A DNA stretch of 64,000 nucleotides from Antitrichia curtipendula (taxonomy: Eukaryota > Streptophyta > Bryopsida > Hypnales > Leucodontaceae), in assembly GCA_951230915.1 (NCBI GenBank), contig OX579636.1, positions 8,633,001 through 8,697,000 on the forward strand. The letters run 5' to 3'. The position numbers and the translations under genes are program-made. Every line of letters begins with the position of its first letter. Position 1 is the first letter of the stretch. A model generated the notes under the pieces. That model worked only from the letters and a program-made list of their open reading frames with translations. It was not told the origin of the DNA and did not search any database. Positions 25,545 through 36,286 of this stretch are shown here, one piece after another.

Positions 25545-25778
25545 ATTGTGTATAGGGCAATGCCCGCAGAGGAGGGCATTGCACCAAATAATCGGCCGAC
25601 GAGGAAGGCGGAGCCCGACGAGGAGGGCCAATTATTTGGCGCAATGCCCGACGATAAGGATATTGCCCAACCTAAATCACAACGAAATCGCGATGAAAAT
25701 GGGATGAAAATGATGAGCCGGATGAAAAATCCGTAATCCCCGATTACACGATTTTGCCCACGTAATCGGACATTACGG
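25545..25778 (-). repeat. Double-hairpin GC-rich repeat, copy 2 (inverted relative to copy 1)
   Basis: Read on the minus strand it is collinear with 16841-17070. Stem A is formed by 25731-25750 with 25759-25778. Stem B is formed by 25574-25597 with 25626-25649, around a loop of CCTCCTCGTCGGGC-like blocks. Stem B is 24 bases long with one or two mismatches. Phrases outside the stems (TTCTCATCC-like spacer, GGGCATTGCCCTATA end) are shared, while the stem sequence itself differs from copy 1. Confidence 0.65.
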
Positions 25779-26232
25779 CACAGAAGCTTCCCGCCGATTG
25801 AACAGGACATTTCCCAGGAGTGGTTTACGTATTTTGTAATGTGTCACCACGTTTGTATGGAGAGAAGACTTGTCTTGAAATTGATATAATTTTGCTGTGA
25901 TTTGTAGTTCAGAACCTTGGCTTGCTAGAGTTTCTTTTCATTAAGTTGATATGTTCCTTTGCATTGGGTTCGTGTGCAGTAGATTTAACACCGTTTTCTG
26001 AGAATTATCTGGCAGAGTTTGTGAAAGAGTTTGTGATGGATAAGGGCTTCTTTGGAGGTACCTGCTAATGTAAATGTATAGGATAAGCCACTACACCAAT
26101 GTTAGGCATCTGTGCTCGAGGGTTTTTAATTCAAAGTCTCATTTGTTTCACAACAGTGGGGCATGAGATGGAGCGACTTATCCTACTGAACGAATAATTG
26201 AAATTGTAATATTTGGTGCAATTGAGGCTTAA

Positions 26233-26445
26233 CCCCAGAAGGATGGACTGGTCGCTGTGGAATCAGCCTTTTGGGTACCTATTTGCTTAAGAAAAACGTA
26301 GAGCACTCATTGGAGGTCAAACTACTATGCAAGACCTCCCCTTTCTCACACAAAATTCTAAGGAGGAACATCTGCACTTTTGTCCTATACAGAAGGATTC
26401 TCTATCATCCATTAGACAATTAGTGTCAATTGCATCTTTCTAGGG
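26233..26445. mobile_element. TTAA-flanked element with a near-canonical piggyBac terminus
   Basis: TTAA at 26229-26232 and 26446-26449. The inverted right end with its TTAA reads TTAACCCTAGAAAGAT, which equals the first 16 bases of the well-known piggyBac terminus. The left end reads TTAACCCCAGAAGGATG. The interior is non-coding. A diverged second copy at about 62264-62462 plus 62858-62880 is collinear inside but has unrelated left flanking DNA, which supports the left border. Confidence 0.65.
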
Positions 26446-26449
26446 TTAA

Positions 26450-28947
26450 CTTACACTAGTTTCGATCAAATGCATATTCTAATTTATGTCTTGTCACATG
26501 TGTGTGAATTTAAGTTTGGTATGCGTCACCAAAATATATTGGTGCAATTTTCAGGGATTTTAATCCTTTAAGGTCCAAGGTACGTTGTTTTAGTAAGAAC
26601 AAGACTATAGACAAAATCTTTAGCAGATTTGGGATTATTGAAGATATAGGAATCAAGATGAAAAAAGTAAACCATACCAAGTTGGAGAATGAGTGATAGG
26701 CAACGGGTGTGCAAAAAATTAGAAAGATCCACTACTAGTATTGCAAGAATTTAGAGTTTAATGATACTTGCAATATTGTATAGTATCATTAAACAATGTA
26801 CAATGTTGTTGACATTGATGTATGAAAAATGTGCTAATATAGGCATGTAGTACTAGCAACTTCATAAAAGATTTAGTTCAAGGACCTTTGGAATTAGTAG
26901 ACATTGCTTTAATGATTCATACAAATTGTAATCAACACTGAAAAATACACCTAATTATTTGGAAAAATACATGCTTAATACAAGAACACTTGACATTGGT
27001 GTACACACAATCTTCTACTTAAAATTGACATACAATTGTGCTTCTTTCGTGATTGATCAACACTTACATAGAAGTAGTTGAAGCTAACATCTACAACATA
27101 AGATGGAAAAAAACTCACAGTGTTGACCATTATACTTGGAAGTACTAAAAGCATTGCTATGCATAGTATTATAGCCATATTTTCAAAAAAATGCCTATCT
27201 ACTTGTGCCATCTTCATCTTTGTGTTTGCTTTTCTCTCCAAACACCACCAATGTTGTTAAAGATATAGAAAGGACACATGCATCTTTTGCAATTCTTTCC
27301 ATGTAATTTTCATGTATTAATTATATGGAGATTGGTAGATATAGCCATATATAATGCATATAACTATTGCATGCAATTGTATTTTCTAGATTGAATTGTT
27401 CCCTTTCATTATCTATTATAAAAATTAGGGACCTCCATTTCCTAACTTACTTCCAATTCTTTTCGGATTATGAGTTATTTATGTTTTCTTTACTTTAGAA
27501 ACTAGTATGTGATTCTGTGGGCCTTCAAGGGTCAAGTGCATGAAAGAAAGTAGACTATTAAACCCAAAGTAACAATTCTTGTATAATATGCAAGGGGCAA
27601 CAATTTAAGAAGAGCAAATAAACTACATACTTCAAATTTGATAACTTATGTCAACATTAAAATAAAAAATTTATGAGAGGCCAGACCTAAGGTTGAAATT
27701 TCTAACAAATTCCAATACCTTGTATATGAAAGATCAATTCTAGTAGTATGTGTTGCACTTCATGTTACATTAGGAACATTAAAATCTTGAAATTGAGCTT
27801 TTCTATAAAAATCTAATTCTACCAATTGATTTTTGTGATAGAATTTTAAGCAATTTTGATGCATAGCAATTTTGCAAGAATGACAATGTGATTACAATTT
27901 GCAATGTCCATGCATGTATCCTTGATATTATAATTGTTCAATTTAGAATTGTGAGGATAATCAATGAATTTAATTCTTGCAATACATAAGCAACATGGAT
28001 TTCTATTGATTGAATGCTCTATTAAAGTAATTAGGTGGCACACAGTCATAAATATTAATATACAAATCCTAACACGTGAATAATTGAATGTAGTGAATGC
28101 AATAAAGAAGTCTCATAACTAACATTATTAAAAGGATCTTTTAAGAAGATAATTAAGAAATAGAAGAATCTAATAATTTAAAAAAAAAATGGGTCTAAAT
28201 GTCTCCTTGTTTGAGAAAATTCTCTTATTATAAGTTCTTCAAATGACTTTTGAATGCCCCAAACTATTATGATTGATATAAAACTAATACCATTTGACTA
28301 TTCTCAATGTCTTCTTTCCTAGCTACTACAATAGAACTTCTATAGAGCAAGGGGGCTAGGACCCGTCTAACACAATGCACAGGACATAGGTTATTACAAT
28401 TAGGGAGGATCATTGCATTAATAAGTTTGTGCAGTGATTTTTCATACTAAACTATACAAACAAAGAACATCAGACACTTGTTGTACATACAATACAAACA
28501 AAGAACATTGGTTGGCTCTAGTACAATACAATGTGTTTTCATTTTCACTTATTTTTGTAGTTGAGTGATTGTCATTTACAGTGGTTGGGTGGTTGTCATT
28601 TATTGTGGTTGCACTACTACCACTTGTCACTAACTACATTATGTATATGACTGGTACTTGGACCAGCTACTAATATTACATTAGAGAGATTTACTGGTTT
28701 AGAGAGTGAAGTTTATTAGAAGTTCTATTGGATGATCTTACAACCTATATATAGTAGAACCACCCATTGTCAACCACTTAAGTGATTTGTGCATGTTTTG
28801 GAGTAGTGTAAGGCATGTAAATTTTTTGCCATGTAGGAAGATAGAAATCAAGTGGATCGTAATTTTTTTGTAATTTTATGCCTTGAATTTTAAATTACTA
28901 TGAATTTTGGAAGCCGGCAGCTGGTCCAAATCTATAGCTAACATGTA
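26450..28947. other. AT-rich intergenic DNA, no gene seen
   Basis: Only short frames (up to 88 codons, 26975-27241 minus, lacking any known motif). A lone TTAATCCTTTAAGGTCC end at 26560 hints at another TTAA-family fragment whose partner end I could not find. Confidence 0.5.
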
Positions 28948-29438
28948 AGGTAAAACAGCCCATTACGGACTTTTTACCCATTACGGACTCCTAGGAATGA
29001 CCCCATTATGGTTTTCTTTTAATGAATCATGGTTTTCTTCTAGTGAATTAAATCTGCGCCACAATCAATGCGTTAAGTGTCCAGAATGGAGTAATTAGTA
29101 ACCACAATAGGAACTTCCAGCTTTTTAGTGTTAATTCATTGTAGGAAATGATTTTTTTAGGCCTTCTATTTTAGAAAATATTGTGACTGCAATAGGTGAG
29201 TTAGATGAGTGTTATGGATATAATTTTTGTTGGTTTTGGGGTAGTCTACATGCTCTTTTAGCCATGGTGGGCAGAACACTTCAGAAATTTATAACAAATT
29301 CACACTTTATCGAAAAAATATAATTTCAATTGCTCTCACCATTTCTATCACTTGTCTTTGTATGAGAAAAAAATTAAAAAAATTCAGTAATGACATGAGG
29401 GCAAACCCCCCATTTGGTCCGTAATGGGCTGTTTACCT
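28948..29438. mobile_element. TA-flanked MITE with ~22-bp terminal inverted repeats
   Basis: The left end AGGTAAAACAGCCCATTACG and the inverted right end AGGTAAACAGCCCATTACG differ by one base of length. TA dinucleotides flank both ends (28946-28947 and 29439-29440), as expected for Tc1/mariner-type target duplication. CCATTACGGAC is repeated directly just inside the left end. The 491-bp interior lacks a transposase frame. Confidence 0.65.
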
Positions 29439-29929
29439 TAGAATCTTCCAATGCCGATCATTCAAGAACTATTTTTTGCTCACTGCTTTGGGACATGTGT
29501 CATGACTTGATTAGTCTTAACTTTGAAAAGGAGAAAAAACACATTCAAAGCTTTGGTTGAAAATAGTACACCCTACAGGTTGGGGATGGGTCCCTGGTGG
29601 TTCTACCATATAATCAGAAAGAGGGTTCCTTTCTCCGGATTGGAAAAGTTAAGAAATCACCTGTGTCGGACTGTCGGTATTGTGAGTTGCTCCCCGGGCT
29701 GTTGAATCTGAAGCCGGTGCACATCATCCAATGTTAGAATGGCGCAGTGCACTAGTGCAGTGCAGTGGGTGGTACAAAGTCCACAGCAACTGATGTGCAA
29801 TGAGTCAAAACTAGGTGGCCAGGAGATCCAAAATTGAGGTACACTGATAGTTTTGCAAATCTCTAAACCGCAGAGTGGGGGTCCATCCCTCACATGAACA
29901 GAGCATGCCGGACTTGGTCCGGTCTTTCA

Positions 29930-30075
29930 GTCGGTCACTCGGTCCAGGTTGCCTTTTAGTTTCGGCTCCCTCCTGCCAGGACACCTGTGACTGGCAGGCT
30001 TGTATTTTTTTCTTCTCTCTCTGGCAATGAAATTCTGTTTCATTTGTTTCAAAACAACAACAACAACAAAGAACT
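29930..30075 (+). mobile_element. Retroposon (SINE/LINE-like) 3' end with (AAC)n tail, copy 1
   Basis: The motif GCAATGAAATTCTGTTTCA is followed after a few bases by a tail of repeated AAC units. The same motif with a different A-rich tail occurs at 31041, and inverted at 31311-31345. Shared 3' sequence with different simple tails is typical of non-LTR retroposons. The 5' limit is not defined. Confidence 0.45.
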
Positions 30076-30959
30076 ACAGAGGATGCTGGAGTCCCATTAA
30101 GAGGCAGACTCCATTGGCAACCTGGATGTCCGATTCTGGATGGGTGTGGGGGGCTCCATTGCAAAGAAAAAACAACGTGGAGGTCCGGCCAGAGGTCTAG
30201 GCTCCAGTCCGTGCAAAGTGGAAACGCAGACCTGTAGGGCCTGGAGGGTCAACCGGAGCCCCCTTTTCTTCGGTAAAAACAAAATGTCTCCCGCGTTGCA
30301 TGCTACAGAAGGAGTGTTGCCCAATGGAGCAGCTGTGCACGAAACAGGTGGCACAAGGGAGCGGAATGAGTGGAGGCTATAGTGGCTCTAGGTTCCAGGC
30401 ACAATAGAAACGCCAGGAGCTCCGCCGGACCGGATAGCCCCCCTCTAGTTGTCGGAGCTCTGATTTTGCCTAATGGAGACAGGCCCTAAGAGGAAGATAT
30501 GGTAGAACCACCCATTACCAACTAGACATCCATACTCAACCTGTAGGGTGCAGCTATTTCCAACCAAAGTTTGAAAAGTGATTTTTTCTCCTTTGCAAGG
30601 TTGGGACTATAAAGTTTTGATACATGTCCTGATGAAGTGAGCAAGAAAGTAGGAAGTAGTGAGTGGAAAAGTAATCACAGAATGATCGGAATTGGAAGAC
30701 TGTATATATTGGGTATGGGTTGAGGCCAACTTTTGACTTCCAAAATTCAAAGTAATTTGAATTTAAGGAAAAAAATCTTGAAAAATTAGCAATCTCCATC
30801 ATTACTATCTTTCTACAGGGCATTTACATTGACTCCTACTACTCCAGAAGATGCGTGGAATCGCTTAAGTGGTCGACTATGGATGATTCTACCATATTGA
30901 GGAAAGAGAGCAGAAGTGATACTAGGCCACAAGTAAACAGAGGATTTAACAACTGGAGG

Positions 30960-31092
30960 AGGTCCGTGATGACTCACACAGGAAGGCAAATTCATAATCG
31001 CAATCCAGTCTTTTGTGTTCTCTTCCTGCCAGGTCACCCTTGCAATGAAATCCTGTTTCATTTGTGACAAAAAACGAAAATAAAATAAAATC
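30960..31092 (+). mobile_element. Retroposon 3' end with A-rich tail, copy 2
   Basis: TTCCTGCCAGG, then GCAATGAAATCCTGTTTCA, then an A-rich tail with AAATAAAAT units. It parallels copy 1, which also has CTCCTGCCAGG upstream of the motif. The 5' border is unknown. Confidence 0.4.
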
Positions 31093-31310
31093 ACAATCCA
31101 GGTAGAAGAGGAAATGTACAGCACAGTACTTCACGTGCACAAAAGTTTGACTCTTTTTTGCGGCTTGGAGGTGCAAGGGTGACACACTGACACCATATGG
31201 ATAAGACTCCTATCCCTAAAGGTAATTTGCCAAAATGTGATCTAAAGGTGCATTCTTCAATTCTATTAGAATCTTGAAAGTTCATCCATATGATAATTTG
31301 GGATCTCAAC

Positions 31311-31420
31311 ATCCTTTTTTTTTGATAAAAATGAAACAAAATTTCATTGCAAAGACAAAATACAAGACACCAACCACAAGTGCCCCAGTAGAGGACAACA
31401 AGACAAAGACCACAATGACC
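31311..31420 (-). mobile_element. Retroposon 3' end, inverted copy 3
   Basis: Read on the minus strand: a TTGTATTTTGTCTTT stretch, then GCAATGAAATTTTGTTTCA and an A-run tail. Same family as copies 1 and 2. The 5' end is undefined. Confidence 0.4.
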
Positions 31421-31440
31421 CTCAACGTCCTTCCAAGGTT

Positions 31441-34177
31441 AATATAGTGAGATATCAACTCAATGCCATTAAAGTGCATGCATTTATGCCTTGTGGTTAT
31501 TCCCCCCCAAATTATCAACTTGCATCAAAATCACCCCCTAATTAAAGGACTAAGGATCCCACTTTGTTTTTTCTAAGAACTCAAATAGCCTTCACAATTT
31601 TGAATTTCTTAGGATGGATTCTAGTCATCCTAATCTACATGTGAAGCTTTGTTTCACATCATTCCGATAAAAATTGCAAAAGTTATAAGATTTAAAAAAA
31701 AATTTGAATATCAAAGGATTCAAAGTGGGTAGATAAAGATATATCCTAAAATATTTTAAATACTTTTATTTGTGTTTATAGATTAATACCTACACAAAAA
31801 AATTGAGCCATTTAGTTTTGAATTATGGTATGGAAGTTGTGTGCAATTTTATTCTCCAGACTAAGAAGGTAGAAAAAACATATGCAATTTTTTTTTTTTA
31901 ATCTCAATTTTGAAAAAAATTGGACATTATCATTGGGATTAAAATTTCTTAAATAGTCTTGTGAAAACTATTAGTGCTTTAAATTCAAGAAGTATTAGCT
32001 TCCACTTTATAATTTTTTTAAAGATGAGCATGAAATTTTTTTTGATTAAATTTTCCATGTGTTTTCATTTTATTTCCCACTGAATTGTCCAAAATGCACA
32101 AGTTATGGGACATACATGTTTTTTTCTAAAAATGTTGAAATACATAAGTTCACCTTTTGGAAGGGCTAGAAAATCCTACATTTTGAAGTCTAGGCACATT
32201 GAACTTGCAATTGGTGGGTATATTCACTTTAAAACTTGCTAAAGATGTACTTGAACAACTCAAGTAAAGGATCCTACTATTGGATTTAAAAAATAATAAT
32301 AATAGATGAAGATTTCAACCTTGTCTTTTGAAGTAGTTTTGAGACTCTAGATATCAAAGAACTTTAAGGGGACCATGTGAAAGGCAACATTTCAATGATT
32401 TAAAGGATAATTTTTTACGTGAAGTTTTTTTGCATTTTTTTTTTTGAGATCATAAAACCATTACATTGGATCCCAACATTTATTGCAAGGGCAAGCCAAA
32501 GTGCTAGACTTTAGTTTTTTCACCTCGCCAAATACATGTACATATTTGCCCTTTTTATATCATTAAATTGATTGATGAACATTGTGTGTATTTGTTCAAT
32601 TTTTATTATTATTTAACTTGAACAAATCAGGAGTAGAGCATAAACTTTTCAAAAGTGCCTAATAAAAATATAAAGTCAAATATAGGCCTTTCATCCTTGA
32701 AGAATTAAAAATGGCTATCAATAATAAAAGTATAGAGCAATTTTGCTAAATCTGATTTAAAAAGTCTTTTAGTAATAATGTTCATCTAAAATGAAATGTT
32801 ATAGCATTTTCAAATCAATTAGTGTGGTAATACTAAAATTAATTATTAGTATAGTGACTATGAATAATAACCTCTCAAATCTCCTTGCTTGTAAAACATC
32901 TAACTTGTAATATTGAATTGTACCTCTGAAAACAAGGATAAGACTAGCTATCTAGCTTCTTTAGTTTTACTAGCATAACTATCATCACCAAACTTTCTAT
33001 TCATGTCAATCTTGGTGCTTAAGGTATGAGCACACATTATTATCTTTGCATTAATATTAACATCTAAATGATGGGTATGAATGAAGGAGGAAGGCATGAT
33101 AGATTATTAATAAAGGAAGTAATTGACAGAAGGTATTAAATAGGTGTCATTATGCGAATCATAAGGTCTATCTTAGTATTGAAGATACTCTTTTTCAATT
33201 TAGTCTTGAATATTCAAGATAATTAATAAGTTCAGGTTCATTGGAGAGGAAGGTTTAAAGCAACATTGTAAAGAAGGTAGATCTAATATGGCCCCCAATC
33301 CAATTCCAAAACCTACTAAGATACTTAAGTTTGTTATATTGCATATTTACATCCAAATGCAATGAAAATTGTACTCAAGTTTGCATTATGATGTACAAGC
33401 CATTGAAAGTTCAATATAAAAAGTGATTATTTTATGAACTCAATTAACACAACTATGTGGTTCATTTACAAAACAAATGATTCACTCATTATTCCACAAT
33501 CTTGAGGGATGCTTTTGGATGATCATTGCAAGGGTAGCTAGCCTCATTAGTAGTTAAGCACCCAAATGGACAAGAATAGTCACTGGAAGAACAACAATGA
33601 GAAGCTATCTTTTTTTTCTATGACCATAAACCATCCCCAATGCATCTCTTTTGACCAAAAATGAGTTGACCAAATAATGAACTACCCTTGGTCACCGTTC
33701 TTATGTAAAAAAATTCTTGCAAACCCAGTAAGTCAAACTGTCCAAATGGACACCAGCTGGCCTTCTAGCTTTAGATTCTAATCGTCAGCCATTTACACAA
33801 GCTAGAAGGTCCTCACCATTTACAGCAAACTTGACACGACTGTGGTGACTTCAGCTTACCGTAGAGTAGGTTTGCTCACAGATAATTAATTTATCAAAAC
33901 ATGGAACACATACATGCCCTTCCCTCATCTGTTGAAGCCCAACGCTGAATTGACTTCCGCACAAAATCGCCGCAAACCTTCATGATTTCCTCTGCCACGG
34001 AACGAACTACCACTCAGGTCCGGTAGTCAACTTCCTATACTGTAGCATTATCATTCACAAATGGCGTCTACTCAGGCCTAACAATCTGAAATTGCAAGGA
34101 ATGTGACACTCCTCCCGTCAACGATGTTAGGTTCCTACATGGGTTCCTCAAAAAACATAAAGAAATTGCAAGGACTG
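31441..34177. other. AT-rich intergenic DNA and distal promoter of the secretory protein gene
   Basis: 31441-33700 is AT-rich without credible coding potential. From about 33700 the composition becomes more balanced, and this part probably contains the upstream promoter of the gene at 34349. A short inverted motif around CTTCTAGCTTTAG at 33761-33808 is the only structure noticed. Confidence 0.5.
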
Positions 34178-34185
34178 TATAAATA
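34178..34185 (+). promoter_or_regulatory. TATA box of the basic secretory protein gene
   Basis: TATAAATA in a good context, about 165 bases before the chosen ATG. That leaves room for a leader of about 130-140 bases. Confidence 0.55.
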
Positions 34186-34348
34186 CCAGCCTCTGGATGC
34201 ACTCCAAGCGTCGGTCGTCCACATTGCTCACTGATAGTAAGAGATCTGTCGGAACTTGTGGATTCTTGGGTTCGTCTTTCCAGAGCGTCCCATTTCACGC
34301 GTGTTCATCGCTCCGTCTGATCGAAATCGAGGTCGAGCAGGATCAGCT

Positions 34349-35068
34349 ATGCGGGTGGCCATGGCAGAATCAACCATAGAACGGAGATCGCTTGCATCTA
34401 GCGTGGTGGTGTGGGTGGTTCTCTTTGGAGCTCTGGCGCATCCCTCCTCCGCGACGAACTACGTGGTGAACATCAAGAGTATCGACACGCCGGGCGGCTT
34501 GCGCTTCTCCCAGCAATTCAGCGACGCGGCCAGGGTCCTCGAAAGCGCCACGACGTACATCCAGAGAACCTTCTCTGAGAGCCCGCCCAAGGACATCGCC
34601 ACCGTCACGCTCACGGTGGACAGCTTCGACGGGGTGGCGCAGACGGGCGGCGCCAACATCGAGCTCTCGTCGGACTACGTGGCGGCACAGCCTGCCGACC
34701 CCGCCCAGATGCACTTCGAGATCGAGGGCGTGCTGTACCACGAGCTGACGCACGTGTGGCAGAACAACAACGGCGCGTACGGGACGGACAAGTTCTTCAC
34801 GGGCATCATTGAAGGAGTGGCGGACTATGTGAGACTCACCTCGGGGTTTTCGTCCACGGGGTGGGGGCCGCGAGCGAAAGGGGGCAACTGGTATGACGGA
34901 TACACGACGACGGCGTACTTTCTGGATTGGATTGCGACCATAAAGAAGCCCGGGTTCGTAAACGACCTCAATCTCAAGATGGCGCAGCCGTGGACCAATG
35001 ACTTCTTTAGCCAGATTGTAGGCGAAGGGGTCGATGAGCTCTGGACGGAGTACCAGAACAGCCTTTGA
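34349..35068 (+). CDS. Plant basic secretory protein (BSP family, peptidase-like), secreted
   Basis: An intronless 239-residue protein. An N-terminal hydrophobic segment (about 15-35, ending PSSA) is a likely signal peptide, so the product should enter the secretory pathway and apoplast. The rest is one BSP domain. It begins with the NYVVNIKSIDTPGG strand and contains the metal-binding HELTH motif at 131-135. It also has the downstream IIEGVADYVR helix (Glu155, Asp159) and a WxDGYTTTAYFLDW segment; all are typical of plant BSPs, which have a zinc-peptidase-like fold and are often wound- or pathogen-induced. Coding GC is far higher than in the flanks, with G/C-rich third positions. An in-frame ATG at 34361 is an alternative start; an open extension reaches 34256 but runs past the predicted transcription start. 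The 3' end is duplicated downstream. Confidence 0.9.
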   Translation: MRVAMAESTIERRSLASSVVVWVVLFGALAHPSSATNYVVNIKSIDTPGGLRFSQQFSDAARVLESATTYIQRTFSESPPKDIATVTLTVDSFDGVAQTGGANIELSSDYVAAQPADPAQMHFEIEGVLYHELTHVWQNNNGAYGTDKFFTGIIEGVADYVRLTSGFSSTGWGPRAKGGNWYDGYTTTAYFLDWIATIKKPGFVNDLNLKMAQPWTNDFFSQIVGEGVDELWTEYQNSL

Positions 35069-35830
35069 GCTCAATTTCAGTCTGTACTGTTGGTAGCCAG
35101 CTAGGATTTGGAAATTCTAAATAAGGATGTTGTGATGTCAATTCTGTGAAATTGGCGTTAATACACATTCCATGCGCCATTTACATTCGCTTGCTGTGTG
35201 CTGATAAACGTTCAAATGAATTTTCAAAATTATGTGCATTTCATTCACACCTTGTGTCTCACACCGCTATTGCAAGCTAAGTTTTCAATCGAGTTGAATC
35301 TCAAGATGGCGCAGCCATGGCCTGTGGAGCAGTGACTTCTTTCTGCAACTTGTTGGCACAGGGGTTGATGAGCAATGGACGGAGTACCAGAGCAGCATTT
35401 GAACTCATCGTCAGCCTACTGTTGTTTGCTAGCTGGGATTTGGAAATTGTAAATAAGGATGGTGTAACGTCAATTCCGTGAAACTGGATGCGCCATTTTG
35501 ACATTTGAATTCGCTTGCCGTGCTGATAGCTCGACGTTCAAATTAATTTCCAATTGAATTACATTCACATTCAACCTTGTGCATCGCACCGGTATTGCAA
35601 ACTACAGTAGGATTTCAACCGAGTTGAATCTCGAGAAGGCTCAACCTTGGAGCAACGACTTCTTTTTGCAGCTTGTTGGCAGATGGGTCGATGAGCAATG
35701 GCCGGAGTACCAGAACAGCGTTTGAGCTCAACTTCAGCCTATTGTCAGTAGGTAGCTAGGATGTTGCAATGTCAATTCCGTGAAACTGGCGTTACTACAA
35801 GCGCCATTCTGACATTTAGATGAGCTAAGT
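34964..35830 (+). repeat. Three tandem copies of the BSP gene 3' end plus 3' UTR (~328-bp period)
   Basis: The segment encoding the last ~30 residues (from ATCTCAAGATGG at 34971) and the following UTR recurs at 35298 and 35628, giving periods of 327 and 330 bases. Each copy ends with the ACGGAGTACCAG/CCGGAGTACCAG and TTTGA stop region. Each is followed by AGCTAGGAT-type and CGTGAAA(C/T)TGG-type UTR phrases. Copy 2 is frame-shifted; copy 3 is open across the segment. Copies 2 and 3 share changes (a CTTGTTGGCA phrase) absent from the gene, so they are closer to each other than to it. These are gene fragments, not complete genes. Confidence 0.8.
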
Positions 35831-36112
35831 GTGCTGTGCCTAGTCTAATCTCTGAGCGGTGCGGCCTACGAGTGATCGAACCCGCCCCACTGGGTCACAC
35901 TCACGAGGAAGATTTGCTTTGGCCCACCCGCAGATTTGATCTGCCACTCCCATACATGCAAGGAGGCTCACCCTCGCAAATACTCACGAGGTTGAGCCTC
36001 ATGCAGTCACGAGAAGTTCGAGCTTGTAAGATTGCTTCAAACCACCTCTTGTGTAAGAGTATAAGCTTAAGAACGAAAGAAGAGTGAGCAAGACGAACAT
36101 GAAGGCTGCACG

Positions 36113-36286
36113 ATGTCTATCAGAAATATGTTCTTTGTACTTCTCCTTTTAGCTCGTATCCTCCTTGCTGAGGCAGGGAGGTCCGACTTGTTTCCGCCGA
36201 AACATGGTTGTGGCAATTTAGACGTTTGCTGCGACGGCTCCTCTTGCTGTACCTGCCGAGTTGACAAAGCTGGAGCTAGTGAATGA
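36113..36286 (+). CDS. Small secreted cysteine-rich peptide, 57 residues
   Basis: The frame opens MSIRNMFFVLLLLARILLAEA, a strong signal peptide with predicted cleavage around residue 21. A mature region of about 36 residues follows with six Cys in the pattern C-x5-CC-x4-CC-x-C and a short Lys/Glu-containing tail. The combination of a good signal peptide with all six Cys in a compact block makes chance unlikely, though no homologue is recognised. It resembles secreted defence or signalling peptides of plants in general form only. It stands alone downstream of the BSP fragments. The donor-like GTGAAT just before the stop leaves room for a spliced longer form. Confidence 0.55.
   Translation: MSIRNMFFVLLLLARILLAEAGRSDLFPPKHGCGNLDVCCDGSSCCTCRVDKAGASE

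Larger units (their letters stand above)
29439..31440. other. Mid-GC repeat region with retroposon-like fragments
   Basis: Composition is higher in GC than the surroundings. Overlapping short frames on both strands (for example 29811-30164 minus, 30140-30382 plus) show no conserved motif. Three copies of one retroposon-like 3' end are listed separately. The block AGAACCACCCATT at about 30504 also occurs at 28756, outside this block. No functional gene is supported. Confidence 0.4.

Noticed and set aside
34370..35074. 234-codon minus-strand frame opposite the BSP gene
   Set aside because: It is the shadow of a GC-rich gene; Arg/Val/His-rich with no motif, while the plus frame has a signal peptide and the HELTH motif.
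35836..36087. 83-codon plus frame after the BSP fragments
   Set aside because: No recognisable motif or promoter; overlaps the leader of the cysteine-rich peptide and is probably chance.
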